In this document: one piece after another, positions 62,987 through 64,000 of the stretch
How positions within the stretch are numbered: position 1 is the first letter of the stretch
Layout of the letters: the number at the start of each line of letters is the position of its first letter
Source: Neovahlkampfia damariscottae
Taxonomy: Eukaryota > Heterolobosea > Selenaionea > Neovahlkampfiida > Neovahlkampfiidae
DNA: 64,000 bases
NCBI GenBank assembly: GCA_016618085.1
Contig: JABLTG010000102.1
Span: 1 to 64,000, forward strand
Reading direction: 5' to 3'
Program-made: the position numbers and the translations under genes
The notes under the pieces: model-generated
Seen by the model: only the letters and a program-made list of their open reading frames with translations
Databases searched by the model: none
Told to the model about the DNA's origin: nothing

Positions 62987-64000
62987 TTATTCTTTGAAAA
63001 GAAGCATATGATCTTTTTCTAATGAATTTCCTGAGAATTCTTTTTCCCAAAGTTCTTGATATTTCTCTTGACAATCATCATCAAATTTATCAGGCCAAGG
63101 AGAATGATCAACAAAAAAACCAACCACATTTTCACAATCATTAAGATAATCTAAAGGATGAGCCATATGAGCATGCCAAATTAAATCAATTGCATATGAT
63201 GGATGACCTTGAATCTCAGGATAAACAGCATTCATATACATGAAACGTTCATAAGATTTAATTTGATATTCAAGTTGATCAAGTTTACCAGAACGATCAA
63301 AATGGGTTGACATAAAACTATTATAAAATGAAACCCAATCTCTATCCTTTTTAACATCATCAAAAGAAATGGAAAAAACATTTTTAAAGTTTGAATCTAA
63401 TTTCATTTTTTTTATATCGACATCAATGCAAAGAATTTGTTTGTTTTCATTCGTTGAATATTTTTCGAATAATTTTCCATTATAATTTTCTTTATATGTA
63501 TCTTTCCATAATTTAGAAGTTGTTTCCATTGCCTTTTGAATGAGCAAAAAATCATATTTTGAAGATAAATGATGATCAATAACTTTGTTGTATAATTTTT
63601 TGCAATCTTTTTGATATAAAGAAGGTCTGATTAAATGAGACATCCAAATACATTCAATATCAATAGTAGGAACTAAGAATGCATCTGGGTATTTAGATTT
63701 CAAGTCCATAAATTTTTTATATCTTTCCAATCCAAATTTCAAGAAATTTTCATTTGAGTGTTCTGATATTTGTGATTCAAGTTCAATTAATTTAAATGCA
63801 GATTGTTTTAAATAAGTCAAACTTTTCATTGAAATGGTCAAATTTGATTGATCATCTGGATGAGCTGTGAAACCACCAACTTGTTTGAAAGTATGTTTTA
63901 ACTGTTTTCTTTCTTCACTTGGTGGTGGACGGGCTCTTTTACATGCTCTTCTACCAAAGAATTTTTGATCAAGAATCTTTTGTTTTTCTTGTTGTTCTTT
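62987..64000 (-). CDS. Glycine-rich domain-containing protein-like (GRDP/DUF1399), C-terminal part
   Basis: The frame is open from the right edge to the stop at 62987, 337 residues, so the N-terminus lies outside the window. Two DUF1399-type modules are visible: YPDAFLVPTIDIECIWMSHL with LYQKDCKKLYNK, and YPEIQGHPSYAIDLIWHAHM with PLDYLNDCENVVG and a nearby HSPW. The paired Trp-x-(Ser/Ala)-His motifs are the family hallmark. The visible N-terminal 55 residues are basic and Pro-containing. The family is known in plants, fungi and protists with mostly unknown biochemistry. Confidence 0.75.
   Translation of the reverse strand, partial: KEQQEKQKILDQKFFGRRACKRARPPPSEERKQLKHTFKQVGGFTAHPDDQSNLTISMKSLTYLKQSAFKLIELESQISEHSNENFLKFGLERYKKFMDLKSKYPDAFLVPTIDIECIWMSHLIRPSLYQKDCKKLYNKVIDHHLSSKYDFLLIQKAMETTSKLWKDTYKENYNGKLFEKYSTNENKQILCIDVDIKKMKLDSNFKNVFSISFDDVKKDRDWVSFYNSFMSTHFDRSGKLDQLEYQIKSYERFMYMNAVYPEIQGHPSYAIDLIWHAHMAHPLDYLNDCENVVGFFVDHSPWPDKFDDDCQEKYQELWEKEFSGNSLEKDHMLLFKE

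Noticed and set aside
1-64000. Transposons, retroelements, virus-like elements and CRISPR arrays
   Set aside because: No reverse transcriptase, integrase, transposase, capsid or long terminal repeat pattern was seen, and no regularly spaced repeats. DUF4116 repeats occur in some viruses but also widely in protists, so they are not taken as viral.

Overview
This is a gene-dense, AT-rich nuclear segment of a unicellular eukaryote. About 37 protein genes fill 64 kb on both strands, many with less than 100 bases between them. I resolved 67 GT-AG introns from reading-frame continuity and protein family matches. They are 28 to 51 nt long, mostly 30 to 39 nt. TAA and TGA both serve as stops, so the standard nuclear code fits. 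A mitochondrial processing peptidase with a presequence, an MCP1-like mitochondrial membrane protein and a P450 point to an aerobic protist. G-alpha, a SAM-BAR-RhoGAP protein, a GIMAP-like GTPase, giant sacsin, CCAR1-like, OSCA/CSC1 and GRDP-like proteins are the kind of repertoire seen in free-living amoeboid or amoeboflagellate lineages (Heterolobosea-like or Amoebozoa-like). I cannot name the species.

Layout. 1-6.2 kb: secreted protein (cut by the left edge), endonuclease V, amino-acid permease, an unrecognised protein, TMEM151-like protein. 6.3-9.6 kb: a secretory and decayed stretch with a small type I membrane protein, a broken GNAT, a secreted-like ORF without ATG, and an M43-type protease whose catalytic Glu is Gln. 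9.7-19.2 kb: methyltransferase-like protein, PH remnant, SAM-BAR-RhoGAP, G-alpha, adenosine kinase, YbeY, GIMAP-like GTPase. 19.4-26.1 kb: MCP1-like, an XRN exonuclease containing a PITH domain, OSCA/CSC1 channel with a PSI-like ectodomain. 26.4-35.4 kb: a 2,956-residue sacsin with a C-terminal U-box. 35.5-45 kb: secreted lipase-like hydrolase, then housekeeping genes (RPB10, MED19-like, SmE, MaoC-type hydratase with an apparent 1-nt exon, IPT-like protein, ADAT3, beta-MPP, SRI-domain protein, CDK). 46-51.5 kb: decayed HEAT-like and DUF4116 genes, 5S rRNA, PNPOx-FAD reductase, tRNA-Ser(UGA). 51.5-57.6 kb: P450 with a frame break, two paralogous four-TM genes created by a local duplication, CCAR1/DBC1-like gene. 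57.9-64 kb: PH protein, SLC13 transporter, RWD-BTB-BTB protein, GRDP-like protein (cut by the right edge).

A recurrent CCAAT box (TGATTGGT or ACCAATCA), usually 10 to 60 bases before the start codon, marks about two thirds of the genes and helps choose starts. The most unusual observations are the XRN-PITH architecture, the single-nucleotide exon, the duplicated bidirectional promoter with reciprocal gene loss, the Glu-to-Gln protease, the sacsin-U-box protein and the PSI-OSCA protein. No retroelement, DNA transposon, virus-like element or CRISPR array was seen.
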